A stretch of DNA of 64,000 nt from Chrysophaeum taylorii (lineage: Eukaryota; Sar; Pelagophyceae; Pelagomonadales; Pelagomonadaceae): contig JAQMWT010000154.1 of the NCBI GenBank assembly GCA_029834535.1, positions 1 to 64,000 of the forward strand, written 5' to 3'. Numbering within the stretch: position 1 is the first letter of the stretch; every line of letters starts with the position of its first letter. Shown piece by piece: positions 28,561-39,200 of the stretch. Position numbers and translations under genes: made by a program. The notes beneath the pieces are model-generated. The model saw nothing but the letters and a program-made list of their open reading frames with translations. It searched no databases and had not been told where the DNA came from.

Positions 28561-31107
28561 TTAGTATTCGAAGTTGGATAATTTCCGTCTGCCAGCAAAA
28601 AAGATGATTATGGCGAGGAGGAGTATGAAGCAGGAAAGGATGAGTACATTGCGGTTGAAGTAGAAGGTGTTTGTTTGCATATCGATGGTGTTCAGGAAGT
28701 CGACGCGCGGCACGGTGCCGGGTCCGTAGGGACATTTGGTGGCGCAAGAAGGCGTCGATTGTCGATTGGGGGCGCGACACTTTTTGTTGGTGCTGCAGTT
28801 CCTGAAGTTGCCGTATTTGAACTGGAGAAAGGTTGCTGCTTCCAAGGCATATCTAAAGGCAGAAGCGTACCAGAAGGGGTAAAAGAAGTTTGAGCATTCG
28901 TCGAACGTGAAGAGGAACCCCGAAAAAAGGACGTTTGGAAGCAGCGTTGGTCCTAATAGCGCGTTGGCATGCTCGACGGAAGACGCAAAAGTGCCTATCA
29001 AAAAGCCCTGCAGGCCCGAGGCGATGCTGTGGAGAGTCGCGATTGCGAGAAACCACAAAAATTCGCCGCGGCCGGTTCTTCGTAATCCCGCGACGACATA
29101 GACTATCGTGACGTAAATGAAGGAATAGATGGTTTGAGTGACGCCGAGGACGCCGAGGCGCGCGACGTACCAACTTACGAAGGGGAATCTTGCGTTCGTG
29201 TATTCGTGCGCTAGCCACTTGGATTCTCGGGTCATGACCACGGCCGTCTGCGACACCGGCCCAATGAATAGGTACAAAAGCATCAAAAACACCAGAGACC
29301 GGTGGGTGACGGCCCAGGACTGCGCGTTCCGGAGTCCGACGAAGCACAACGCCGTGATAAAGCCGACGACGAGAGAAGATTTGACTCTAAACCGCGCGTC
29401 GCGCGGGTTTTTGAGCACGGCGCGGAGGTAATGAACGAAGAGGAGTTTCGTGGAAGCGGCAAAACTAACGGCGTATTGGACCTCGTCCAAATAGTTTTCT
29501 TCGTCGACGGGTTCCTCGCGAGGACGAGCACTTTTCTCCCACAAATCGGCCAGAGTCGCCCCGTGATCGACTAAAACGTCGAGATAATGCGCGGCGATGT
29601 TTTCGCCTACCGGTGGCGGGTAGTCTCGTGCGACAAAATACGACTCGGCCGCCTCGACCTCCCCGAAGTAAGCCATTCGGCCCTTCGCTAATAGCCCTAG
29701 CGAGTCGAAACTTCGAAACACGACGGCCGGCGGCTGATGGATGCTGCACACGACGTTGAGACCCTCGTTCGCCATCCTTTGGAGCGCGGTCATGACGTCG
29801 ATGGCGGTCCGGGAGTCGAGGCCCGACGTCGGTTCGTCTAAAAACAATGCGCTCGGGACAGTCGTGAGCTCCAGAGCAATCGAAAGACGACGTCGTTGTC
29901 CCCCGGAGAGCCCCTTGACGCTTTCGTTCCCCACCACGACGTCCTTCTGGTCGGCGAGGCCAAATTTCTCGAGGAGATCATGAATGTTCCGCCGCACTTG
30001 CTCGCGAGAAACTTCCGGAGACAACGTTAGCGCGCACGCCAACTCGAGCGTCTGGTAACTAGTCAACGTCGGCTCCAGCACGGCGTCTTGCGGCACCAAT
30101 TTCGCGATAGACCGGACCGCCCGGGCTGTCGCTTTCACGCCGTCGTACGTGACTTGGCCTTCGAGGACGCCTCGCGTCCTCGCGAGCATCACGTTCATCA
30201 GGGTGGATTTCCCTGACCCCGACGGGCCTATCAACGCCAGCGTTTGGCTCTGCTTGGCCGAGAGCGTCACGCCCTCGAGCAGCTGGACTCTGCTGGAATT
30301 TCCCACCACAAAGTATGAAACGTTCGACACACAAATCTCAACCGGTACGGTCTCTCGGTGTTCGATGCGAACAACTTGGGACACGTGCCGCAGCAGAGAC
30401 CCTCGCCTATCGTCGAAACTAGAGAATTCGTCCGACTGCGTCATCGAGGTGGTGCCCAGTGCTTGGCGCGGCGTAAAGTACTCGCTCAAGCTTTGCTTCG
30501 TCGCCGCGAGGAAGGGCGGCGTCATAACCCTGAGAGTCCGTTGTTTCATATACGACCTGCTGCTCGCGGGTGGTGATTTCTCCTCTTCCGGCGGCAGCTC
30601 GAGGTTGGCGGCGTCGCCAATTCTCTCGAACCAGGCTTTGGCGCGCGTCTCGTGTCCTTCGGGCGTCTTCCGGAAAATGATGTCCACTTCGAGACCTTGA
30701 GAATCCGGCAGCAGCGTCCTCCTGAACTCCAACTCGTGGTCGCCGTCCAGATGCTCTCGGCTCAGAATTAGCGTATCCCCTTCCCAATAACATTCCTGCA
30801 AATAAAACCGATTTTGAAGCTGTACCGTCGCAGGTCCGCCCCCGATGACGACGATCGTGTCCGTTTTTATCGGTCCTCCGACCTCGACGAGCCGAAAGTG
30901 CCTCGCATTCATCGCGATAATGTGTGTCATCGACATCTTCGCGGCGAGCCGCTGCATAACGATCCCCCCGCCCAAAGCGCGCACGATCCGTTGGTACTCC
31001 CAGGTCCGAACGCGCTTCCACCTCCCGCTCATCCTTTCGGTGACATCTGGATCCACTCCCACCACCACCACCTTCGGCTGCTTCGGCGAGATCTCCTCGT
31101 CGTCCAT
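28561..31107 (-). CDS. ABCG-type half-transporter with an N-terminal FABP/lipocalin-like domain
   Basis: The protein has 848 residues and no intron. Residues about 27-165 resemble cytosolic fatty-acid-binding proteins: SGRWKRVRTWEYQRIVRALG, then MQRLAAKM, repeated beta strands and a basic/aromatic end (FERIG). The nucleotide-binding domain follows, with Walker A GPSGSGKST, signature LSGGQRRR and Walker B LFLDEPTSGLDS plus IHQPP, the ABCG hallmarks. Six membrane helices come next (about 560-845), with a Cys-rich extracellular loop before the last. The half-transporter must dimerise and would export lipids, sterols or secondary metabolites. A lipid-binding domain fused ahead of the NBD is not part of the standard ABCG layout and suggests that a bound lipid is sensed or delivered. 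Confidence 0.88.
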   Translation of the reverse strand: MDDEEISPKQPKVVVVGVDPDVTERMSGRWKRVRTWEYQRIVRALGGGIVMQRLAAKMSMTHIIAMNARHFRLVEVGGPIKTDTIVVIGGGPATVQLQNRFYLQECYWEGDTLILSREHLDGDHELEFRRTLLPDSQGLEVDIIFRKTPEGHETRAKAWFERIGDAANLELPPEEEKSPPASSRSYMKQRTLRVMTPPFLAATKQSLSEYFTPRQALGTTSMTQSDEFSSFDDRRGSLLRHVSQVVRIEHRETVPVEICVSNVSYFVVGNSSRVQLLEGVTLSAKQSQTLALIGPSGSGKSTLMNVMLARTRGVLEGQVTYDGVKATARAVRSIAKLVPQDAVLEPTLTSYQTLELACALTLSPEVSREQVRRNIHDLLEKFGLADQKDVVVGNESVKGLSGGQRRRLSIALELTTVPSALFLDEPTSGLDSRTAIDVMTALQRMANEGLNVVCSIHQPPAVVFRSFDSLGLLAKGRMAYFGEVEAAESYFVARDYPPPVGENIAAHYLDVLVDHGATLADLWEKSARPREEPVDEENYLDEVQYAVSFAASTKLLFVHYLRAVLKNPRDARFRVKSSLVVGFITALCFVGLRNAQSWAVTHRSLVFLMLLYLFIGPVSQTAVVMTRESKWLAHEYTNARFPFVSWYVARLGVLGVTQTIYSFIYVTIVYVVAGLRRTGRGEFLWFLAIATLHSIASGLQGFLIGTFASSVEHANALLGPTLLPNVLFSGFLFTFDECSNFFYPFWYASAFRYALEAATFLQFKYGNFRNCSTNKKCRAPNRQSTPSCATKCPYGPGTVPRVDFLNTIDMQTNTFYFNRNVLILSCFILLLAIIIFFAGRRKLSNFEY

Positions 31108-32103
31108 CTTGACACGTGGGATAATTGATCAACGGCTTTCTTTTTTCTCAAGGACTTTTGACACAACTCTCTACAAGCTTAAAATTTTAGTGCATATCTT
31201 TCTTTCTTTCTTCGTGACGTGAACGATTGTCTTTTGATGAGACTCTTTTGGGAAACGTCACTGCCAAGGCGAGCGACATGACCACTCGCGCCCCTTTTCG
31301 TCCGTCCGCTACAATTGCGACGCACCGGCTGATACTATTATCACGGCATCTTCGTATAAACAAGACTCGCCCGCCGTCAAGGTAGTAGGTCCGCCTTTGA
31401 GGGCGGGCATCGTAGGCTCCTCTTATCTTGTTTCCTGTTTGATTTGCCATATTGCCACCATGGAGAACCAGATCGGCAGAAAGAATACAAGACAAAAAAA
31501 ATGGACCACAGCAAAGTAGGGATCGTCAAAAAGAGAGCAAATGGAGATGCGGGCAAAGAACGGAGATGACGCGCGAGCGAACGTGAAGGAGAAAATGATG
31601 ATACGTTGTTTTCTGGCTAGCACTCTTCAACAGGCTGGCTCTTTTCAAAGAGCCAGCCTTATGGCGTGTGAGTCAGAGCCCGAGGAGTAGGGAAAGCGCG
31701 TTCATTCCGATGAACCATTTTTCGAACGGCTTTCCGTAGAAGCGACCATCCCTCACCCCCACTGTTGATCTCGCCACGCGCGTCGTGTGTCTCCCCCCTC
31801 GCCATTCTCGCTTGCGACTCTTTAAATGATAACAACATCCTCCGTGTCTTCCCGTTTCTTGAGAAAACGGCGTGCGTGCGTGCTCAAGGTGGAACGTTGA
31901 ATTGCCAAACAATATCAGGCAATAATTGCGGAGGCAATCATCAACGGTATCCCGCGGAGCCTGCCCAACTTTACTAAAACTTCCCAAGTGGCATGCTCAT
32001 TTTTTTGTCAGTTATTATTATACTGACCCCGAGCCGCCCCGGGAGGATCCGTAAATGTCAGACTCGACTTGTTGTTGTGGGAAATGGGGGGGGGGGTGGA
32101 TCG
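31108..32103. other. Intergenic with a perfect 26-bp palindrome
   Basis: The interval holds the ABCG promoter side and the 3' end of the WDR46 gene. It contains a 12-bp-arm hairpin (31633-31658). Short hydrophobic frames near 31423-31623 and 31673-31760 (minus) show no domain. No gene is supported. Confidence 0.45.
31633..31658. repeat. Perfect inverted repeat, 12-bp arms, 2-nt spacer
   Basis: The sequence ggctggctcttt-tc-aaagagccagcc would form a strong hairpin in DNA or RNA. Its function is unknown. Confidence 0.8.
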
Positions 32104-33624
32104 TTAAGTACTACTAGTACTATTACTTGACAAGAGGCGGTCGAGCGCGGTGGAGGGTCGTCGTTTAGAAGAAGAAGAAGAAGCGGCGGCGAGAGCGTCG
32201 GGCGCGGCACGCTTCTTCTTCTTATTATTATTATTATGTCTGGCGGCGTCGCGCTCCTGGCGAAGCTTCTCGCGGAGCTTGAGGGTTTCTTGTGATATGA
32301 CGTTTTTGGCCTTCTTGCGGAGCTTGGCCGCGAGCTTGGAGCGGCCGCGGGTCTTCTTCTTGTCTCGCTTCTCGGCGGCGGCGTCGCCGTCCTTATTTTT
32401 GTCGTAGGAATTGGCCTCCTCCAAGAGCGCGAGGCGGTCTTTTTCGAGCTGCGCGGGGTCCCGGGCAACCTTGCCAACAAGGAAGTCGTCGAGAGAAATT
32501 GTCTCGGGCGGGAGCTTGTCGAGGAGCGCGCGCACCGTGAGGGAGCGGCGGGCCTTGGGTGCGCGGTAGGGGTTCTGTCCCTCGAGGGAGTCGTAGTTTG
32601 GCTCGGCGGAGCCCGGGACGAGGATCGAGTCGCAGCCGGCGGCGTGGCCCAGCAACAATGCGTCCTCGAAGGGCCTGAAGCGCGCGACCTGGACCGGCGC
32701 GGTGGCCTTGTGCGAGACGTAGGGTTTGAAGAGTCGGGGTTTAGGGTCGTCGTAGACGTCGACGCCCGAGGTCGAGCCGATCGCGAGCAAGCCTCGGTGC
32801 GAGAAGGCGAGGGTCGTCGCGGCGCGGTCTATGCGGTGCACGGGCCTGGCGAAGCTACGAAGATCCCAGAACCGCACGGTGCCGTCGTGGGAGGCCGTCG
32901 CGAAGGCGCGTCCGTCGAAGGCGACGGCGACGGCGGAAACCGAGCCGCGGTGGCACAAGACCTTGGCGAGAGCCTTGGGCTGGGCCGGTGACCAGAAGCT
33001 GACGACGCCGTTGTCGTGGCCGAGGAGGATAGTCGCGTTCTGGGGGTTGACCGAACTGCAGGAGGCCCTTTTCGTTGCGCGATGTTCGGAGACGAGGCGT
33101 CCGATCGAAGCGTCGTGGTACTTGAGCATACCCGCGCGGCCGCACGAGGCGAGGAGGAAGTGATATCGCAGGAACTCGAGTCGGTCGGGGTCGATGTGCT
33201 CGTTGAGCCGATGAACCTCGGTTCCCTGCTTGTCGTAGATGTACACGTACTTTCTCTGCGCGGTCGCGAGCATCGTCTCGTCGTGAAGGAGCGTCGCGTC
33301 GCGCACGTCCTCGCCCGCGCGTGTCACGACCGTCTGCCGCGCGAGATCGAGAACGCACGCGTCTTCACCGGTTGCGAGGACGGCAAACCGGCCGTTTTCG
33401 GTCGTCTTCACGTTGCGGACGGAGGCGCACTCGAACCTCCACGCGTTTCGCTTCGAAGCCACCGACACCTCGGCCGTCATATCCCGCTGGCTCACCTTGT
33501 GCGTGCGCTCGAGCTCGTTTTCGGCCTCGAGGACCCCGGCCTCGTGCGGGGCGTACGCGGCGGCGGCGTTGAGCTCCGTTCGCGCGGCCTCCTTGCGCTT
33601 CCGATGTCGCCTGTACTCCATCAT
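32104..33624 (-). CDS. WDR46: UTP7/WDR46-like small-subunit processome WD40 protein
   Basis: The protein has 506 residues from the MMEY start. It has a basic N-terminal helix (YRRHRKRKEAARTELN), a seven-bladed WD40 propeller (for example ASHDGTVRFWDLR), then the BING4 C-terminal signature FRPFEDALLLGHAAG ... LVPGSAEPNYDSLEGQNPY. A Lys-rich nucleolar-type tail with poly-Asn and poly-Lys runs follows. UTP7/WDR46 is a scaffold of the 90S pre-ribosome needed for 18S rRNA processing. The frame extends 24 codons further up to 33696 into repeat copy B; those residues are repeat-derived and I exclude them. The repeat ends only about 37 bp upstream of the start, so it lies in the promoter or 5' UTR. 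Confidence 0.92.
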   Translation of the reverse strand: MMEYRRHRKRKEAARTELNAAAAYAPHEAGVLEAENELERTHKVSQRDMTAEVSVASKRNAWRFECASVRNVKTTENGRFAVLATGEDACVLDLARQTVVTRAGEDVRDATLLHDETMLATAQRKYVYIYDKQGTEVHRLNEHIDPDRLEFLRYHFLLASCGRAGMLKYHDASIGRLVSEHRATKRASCSSVNPQNATILLGHDNGVVSFWSPAQPKALAKVLCHRGSVSAVAVAFDGRAFATASHDGTVRFWDLRSFARPVHRIDRAATTLAFSHRGLLAIGSTSGVDVYDDPKPRLFKPYVSHKATAPVQVARFRPFEDALLLGHAAGCDSILVPGSAEPNYDSLEGQNPYRAPKARRSLTVRALLDKLPPETISLDDFLVGKVARDPAQLEKDRLALLEEANSYDKNKDGDAAAEKRDKKKTRGRSKLAAKLRKKAKNVISQETLKLREKLRQERDAARHNNNNKKKKRAAPDALAAASSSSSKRRPSTALDRLLSSNSTSST

Positions 33625-33660
33625 TTTTTTTTTAAGGAATGGTTGGTTAGTTAGGAGTAA

Positions 33661-34735
33661 ACAAGTGCAGGCCAGTAAGTTCGCCAGTAAGTTCACCTAG
33701 TCCCAATCTCTAACCCCAGTAAGTTCACCTGGTCCCAGTAAGTTCACCTAGTCCCAATCTCTAACCCCAGTAAGTTCGGCGTAAGCCCACTCGTGCTCAC
33801 ATCCACTCACCCCACTCTCCTTCGAGCTCGTCGCTCTCACCTCCGCCAATCTAAGCTGCTTTTATCCGTACACGCTGCTTTGATCCGTACACGCCGCTAG
33901 CCTTTGCGTTCACTCTAAAAACCCCAGTAAGTTCACTTGGTCCCAGTAAGTTCACCTGGTCACTAAGTTCACCTAGTCCCAATCTCAAACCCCAGCAAGT
34001 TCACCTGGACCCAGTAAGTTCACCTACAGTGCGCGTGTAGACGCCGGGAGGGGGCTTATCGGTATTGCGCAGCACGTGTGGGGTAGGGTGGAGTCGTCGA
34101 CTCAGAAGAGGATATCCTCGGGGTTGCCGATCGACAGAGAGCCACGTGCAGCTGGACGTGGCAGAAGACGGGCTTCGCCAAGAGGACGCCGACCTCGCGG
34201 GGCGTCTGGCCCTGGCTCTTGGTGATCGTTTGGCGTCGGCGGGCCTTACGGGATACAGGTTGGAGGAGCCTCGGTGACAACGACACGATCGATCATGTAT
34301 CTGGTACCGTTGCAGTGGCCGTGCGACGGGTCGAGGTTGCGAAGACTTTGAGCTCGCGATCAAAGTCAGCATACCGTTGGTTGTCAGGGAGTTCAAAACT
34401 CGACTCTTGAGAGCGAGGCGTCGTCTTCCGACCCAACCTAGTCAGCCGAAAAGAACTCCGACGCCTCGTCTCCGGGAAAAAAAGGCCGCGGTCATGCGCG
34501 CGTTGTCAGCATCGACAACATCGTTTCGACGGGGCGTGAGAATGGCGCGCTGAAAGAGCCGCCGCGGCTCGTGGAAATAGTCAGCGAGGTCGCCGTAGAC
34601 GGCTTGGAGGATCACTGTCTGGCTCTCGCGCCTACCTGATCCTTACTCTCGCGCCTACCTGATCCTTACCCTAAATCGAGGGACAGACAGACAAACAGAC
34701 AAACAAACAGACAAACATCTGTCGATTAGTAGTTA
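33661..34735 (-). mobile_element. 1.06-kb repeated element, copy B (inverted)
   Basis: This is an inverted copy of 26487-27547. The shared sequence runs from the GTGAACTTACTGG array end (33661) to TAACTACTAATCGACAG (34735). It fills nearly the whole divergent spacer between the WDR46 and PrimPol starts. The two copies differ by scattered substitutions and small indels, so they are related but not a fresh duplicate. Like copy A it carries only broken coding-like stretches. Confidence 0.7.
33670..34030 (-). repeat. GTGAACTTACTGG repeat array (copy B end)
   Basis: Several units of the reverse complement (ccagtaagttcac) have the same linkers as in copy A. The array abuts the WDR46 5' region. Confidence 0.75.
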
Positions 34736-34823
34736 AGACAACTCGAAAAGGTTGAAAAGAGCGAAGCAGCTTAGATTCGATTGGCGGGGGTGAGAGCGTC
34801 GAGAGAGAGGTTAGGATTATTAT

Positions 34824-36077
34824 ATGGTCGTCAAGCGCCGTTGGTCCGTCGACGTTGACGAGGAGGAAGAAGTAGTCGATCACGGATTCCGGCGACCCCC
34901 AAAAAAGATCGATGTGGATAATTTCTACGAGAAGGGAGCCATAGTCCCTTACGATGGGACGTGGCGCGAGTTCCCGAAGCAGGCGATGGCCTTCGGGTTT
35001 GTGGACGACTGGGGGACCGAGGACCCCCCACGACTGTGGGCGATGGAGCTCGCCGAGGGGAAGCGGCGTTACGTCGCCGCGCACTGGGCGCGGTTCCGCA
35101 AGGAGTACGAGGCTCGAGCCGAGCGACACTTCTACGAACTGATTCGCGAGAAAACAGCCGTCCGACCTTACTTTGATCTAGAGTCGACGACGACGTCGGA
35201 GCCACGGACGGAGACCCGCGCCCTAGCGACCGAGTTCCTCGACGTTGTCGCGATCGAGTTGAGCGATTTTGGCGCCGAGTGCCGCAGAGAGGGCCACTTT
35301 GAGGTTCAGGCCGACCTCTCGTTCGCCGTTCTCCGAGGGTTGCCGGTCGTCGACGACGACGGCGTGCGCGCGACCGCGTTTAACGAGGTGATTGCGCCCC
35401 AGCGCTACGTCGTCCTCGAGGCCTCGACGCCCACAAAATTCTCGCAGCACGCTGTCTTCCCGGACTGCTTAGTCAAAAGCACTCGGGACCTGGGCGTCTT
35501 TGTCGCCGGCGTGCTGGCCAGATACCCCCGATACGCGGGCATCGTCGATCTTTCTGTCTACTCGCGGAATCGACTCTTTCGCTTGTGCGGCTCGGCCAAG
35601 CGCGGCAAGACAAACACCCTCGTACACGTCTCCTCCGACGATATCTTGCCGGAGGAGACGCTCGTCGTACCGGCGACTCGGCGCTCGCGGACAGAGCCGC
35701 TCGGCTTTGACGACGACCCAGCGCTTCTGCCGCACCCCCAAACACCACGACGACGACGAGAACAACAGTCGCGCGATGCGGCGGTGGTGGTCGTGCCGCC
35801 GCCCAAGGACCTCGAGGCCTTCGTCCTCGGGTGCCGACCGGGGTCCTACGTCCGCAAGCGCGAGCGCCTCTCCCCGTCCAGGCTCGCCTTCCACCTCGCC
35901 GGAAACAATCGCTACTGCGAACGCATCCAGCGTCATCACAAGTCTAACAACGTGTATCTCGTTGTCGATCTCGACACCCGCCTCCTCTTTCAACGATGCC
36001 ACGACCCCGACTGCCGCGGCTTCGCCGGATTTCCCGTTCCTCTTCCGCCCCGCCTAGGCCTGAGCACGAAGACATAA
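34824..36077 (+). CDS. PRIMPOL: PrimPol-like primase-polymerase (archaeo-eukaryotic primase)
   Basis: The protein has 417 residues. The AEP catalytic motifs are in order: RPYFDLE (Asp118/Glu120), KFSQH (Ser207/His209), and VDLSVYSRNRLFRL (Asp242). A C-terminal UL52-type zinc finger follows: NRYCERIQRHHKSNN ... QRCHDPDC. These match human PrimPol (DLE, SRH, VYTKNRNFRL, CHDPVC). PrimPol restarts stalled nuclear or mitochondrial replication forks by repriming. The RPA-binding motif region of animal PrimPol is not evident; the protein ends soon after the zinc finger. No targeting peptide is obvious. The start is 88 bp from repeat copy B. Confidence 0.93.
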   Translation: MVVKRRWSVDVDEEEEVVDHGFRRPPKKIDVDNFYEKGAIVPYDGTWREFPKQAMAFGFVDDWGTEDPPRLWAMELAEGKRRYVAAHWARFRKEYEARAERHFYELIREKTAVRPYFDLESTTTSEPRTETRALATEFLDVVAIELSDFGAECRREGHFEVQADLSFAVLRGLPVVDDDGVRATAFNEVIAPQRYVVLEASTPTKFSQHAVFPDCLVKSTRDLGVFVAGVLARYPRYAGIVDLSVYSRNRLFRLCGSAKRGKTNTLVHVSSDDILPEETLVVPATRRSRTEPLGFDDDPALLPHPQTPRRRREQQSRDAAVVVVPPPKDLEAFVLGCRPGSYVRKRERLSPSRLAFHLAGNNRYCERIQRHHKSNNVYLVVDLDTRLLFQRCHDPDCRGFAGFPVPLPPRLGLSTKT

Positions 36078-36083
36078 TAAAAT

Positions 36084-36113
36084 AGGAGGAGGAGGAGGAG
36101 GAGGAGGAGGAGA
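36084..36113 (+). repeat. (GGA)n microsatellite
   Basis: A ten-unit GGA tract lies in the 3' region of the PrimPol gene. Confidence 0.85.
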
Positions 36114-36259
36114 CCACAGCCCGGTGAGGAGGTGTGGATTTTTTTGGGTCCGCGGCCACGCGCGCAATACGCGTCGTTTTGGCGCGGACTGAAAAAAACA
36201 ACAATCCAAGGTAATAATATTTTTTTTGCTGCGTCGCTTTTGTTTTCTTGATGATTTTT

Positions 36260-39200
36260 TTATTGCGGACTCGGGAGAGATTGCGTCGAGGCGGGTGGGA
36301 AGTGATGACGTCGGATGCGCATCGGAAGTTCCACGGAGGATTGCCCCGCGCCACCCTCTTCGACGGGGTCGTTGATCGTGTGGCGCCGTACGCGATTCCC
36401 CTCGAGAAGAAAGTCCGCCTGGAGCTGGCGGATGGCGTGCTCGCGGACGCTAAAGATGGCCGGAACGCTCCGAGAAGAGGCCGGAGAGCCCGAACCGTCG
36501 TTCAAACCGTCGTACGACGACTCGGCGGTCGAGTCCAACGAATCCGAAATCTTTGCGGTCTCGAACGGGTAGTTTTTGCGGTCGGAAGCGTCGGTGGTGG
36601 GCGAGGCGTCGTTGGTTGCTTGGGGGCTCGCGGGCTGCTCGCCAAGCTCGGGCGGCGGCGACACCGCCAGCATGTCGTAGACGTGGTCGATTTGCGTAGA
36701 CGCGGCCATCGTCTTCTCGATGTAGGCGGCCACGAGCGCGCTGTCGAAATCGCCGTACCTCCGCACGACGCGAATCTTGGGCGCGAAGACGACGAAAAGC
36801 GTAGAGAGCTCGGTAGCGGCGACGACGAGCGACTTGATGATAAGAAACGGCGTCGGATTGTTTCGCAGCACGTACAGGACGGGCGCGACGATAATGAACG
36901 ACTGGAGTTGCGCGAAGAGCGCCGTGAAGACCCAGCGGCCGTCGCAGACGACCGACGGTACGTTTCGGACGTGATAGCACATGTGGAACGCAGCGCCGTA
37001 GCAAAAGAGGTGCCAACACGAGAGAAGAATTAAAAAGAGATACGAGGCGCACTCGCAGCGGCGGACCGAGCTGTCGCACTCCTGGGAACCGGTAAGGTGA
37101 GAGGACTCGTAGTTGAGGCAGTCGCGTTCGGAGACGAGGGGGTCCTCGATCATCCATGCCGTGATGACGGCGATCTCGCCCACGACCATGATGGTCGCGA
37201 CCGGCACGAAATCCGGGCACGATTGCGCTCGCCCAAAGGTGATAGCAGCTTCGATGACGTGCTCGATGTTGGCAAGCTTGCTGTAGAGCGTCGACGCGGT
37301 CAGAACGAAGCCCGCGCCGAAGAGCGCGAGGTTCGCGCGACAACCAAAGTCGGTGATGCCCGTAATATCCGGCACTATCGAGGCCGTCGAGATGACGGCA
37401 CCCGCGCAGATCGCGTGCATGTACAGCGGCTGGGCAACTTTGACAATCATACGGTCGCGAAATTTCCACGTCCAAGTCGAGCAAAACGCCGCAGAGACTG
37501 CGACCGCGATCACGCAACACCAGAGGAGCCCGATAGCGAAGCGAGAAAGGAAGTGCTTATCTTCCTTTCTGTCTTTTATCGCCACGACGCTCGCGCGGAG
37601 CTTTGGCGTGGCGACCGTCAAATCAGAATCGATGTGCACCGTCAATTCGATCGTCACGTTTTCCACGTCCTCGCTCGCGAAGAGAGTCAAGCTGTCAAAC
37701 GTGCAGACGCCTGCCTCGCAAAAAGCCGTATCTTCCTGTGACAAAAGGCCAGGGGCCGTCGTCGTCGTGACGCGCGCGTCGTATTCGGTGACGACGAGCG
37801 CGTTTCTCGCGTCCAATAAGCGACACTCTAATTTTGGAAGCGCCTCGCCGCTCCTCAAGTGGAAGTTGAGCAAACTGCCGCAGTCGAGGCTAGCGGCTGG
37901 CGTCGCAATCGCGTCGCCATACCCGGCAAAATTGGAGCTTAGGATTTCGAGACCTGCCAGTTGATCGGACTCCTCCTCCTCCTCCTCCTCATCTGAATAG
38001 AAAACGAATCCCACGCCGCCGCCGCCGTTTGGGGCGCTGTTCTCGACGGCGATCGAAACCGCGTCGAGCAGCGCGGGCAATCGGAACTCGATTGGCGACG
38101 TCTCGGTCCCCGACGGAAGCCAGTGAAATTCGTCAGTGGACGCCAACACGGCACGCGACTCCGTATCAATGACCTCGAGCGTCCCACCCCACCAGGTCGT
38201 CGCGAGGCTGCTGTACGCCGTGATTTGGTGCGTGCTATTGGGTTCGAGGCAGTGCGTGTCGACCCACGCGCCATTGGCCGACGGCGCCCCGATGATGCCG
38301 GTTGGGGATTCCTGGTAGTAATTCTCCAAGTTCGACGAGCACGAACAGCCATCGCAGATGTCTTCAGTGCTGGTGGCGCGACTCGAGAAGCCGCACGCGT
38401 TCGTGTTATAGTCGCACGTGGCGATAGGTTGCAGCGAGATGTTGTAAGGCGAGCAACGGCTCGTCGTGTACCTCCAATCCATCACGACGGAGACGTCACG
38501 ACACGAAATTGACGACGTGGTGGCGAAGTAAACGCCAACGTTTGACGCCACTTCGCCTGGCGGCGCCGACACCGCGAACAAACCGCCGTTGCCGTTCCAC
38601 GCGACGTTCCTGAAGAACTGCGACCGAAGAACGCGAATCGTCGAGAGCTCGACGAACATAGCGCCCCCATCTTGGCCGCATTCGTTGGCGACGAACGTTG
38701 ACTGGTCGACGACGACAGATGCCTCGGAAGCGCTCGACGGGCCGTCGCCCACGTCGAAAAGAGCCAGGGCACCCCCGTTCCCCGAGGCGATGTTTTCTTC
38801 GACCCACGATGATACGAGGTAAAATCGCGAGACACCGGACAAATGAGCAAACCCAGCATTTAACGCCGAGTTCCCAGTGCCGTTGATGTCGCGGAGGACC
38901 ACAGATGCGGTCTGCCACGCCGACACAAAGCCACCGGAGCCACTGTCGGCGCGATTCGAGCTTACGTTACCGCGCGTCACGTTGAACGTCGAGAGCACGT
39001 CCACCCAGGCGGCGCCGCCAAAGCCCGAAATTGCAACGTTCGCGACGAAATCGACGTCAACTAAAACAGCTGTTGGACCTAAGCTGAGCGGAGTGTCGGC
39101 GCTCCGCATGAGCGCAATTGCTCCACCGCTATCGGAGGCAACGTTGGCTTCGAACATTGGTCCGATATTGGCGACGGGTTGCACGTCGATCTCGATGTCG

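Noticed and set aside
31633-31658. Hairpin considered as a rho-independent terminator
   Set aside because: The genome is eukaryotic and no T-run follows the stem. It is kept only as a palindrome of unknown role.
33625-33696. N-terminal extension of WDR46 with a hydrophobic, signal-like look
   Set aside because: It is translated repeat sequence (element copy B end). UTP7 is nucleolar and the MMEY start fits the family.
33661-34030. Regularly repeated units considered as a CRISPR array
   Set aside because: Spacing and linkers are irregular and themselves repeated, the same array occurs in copy A, and the DNA is eukaryotic nuclear.
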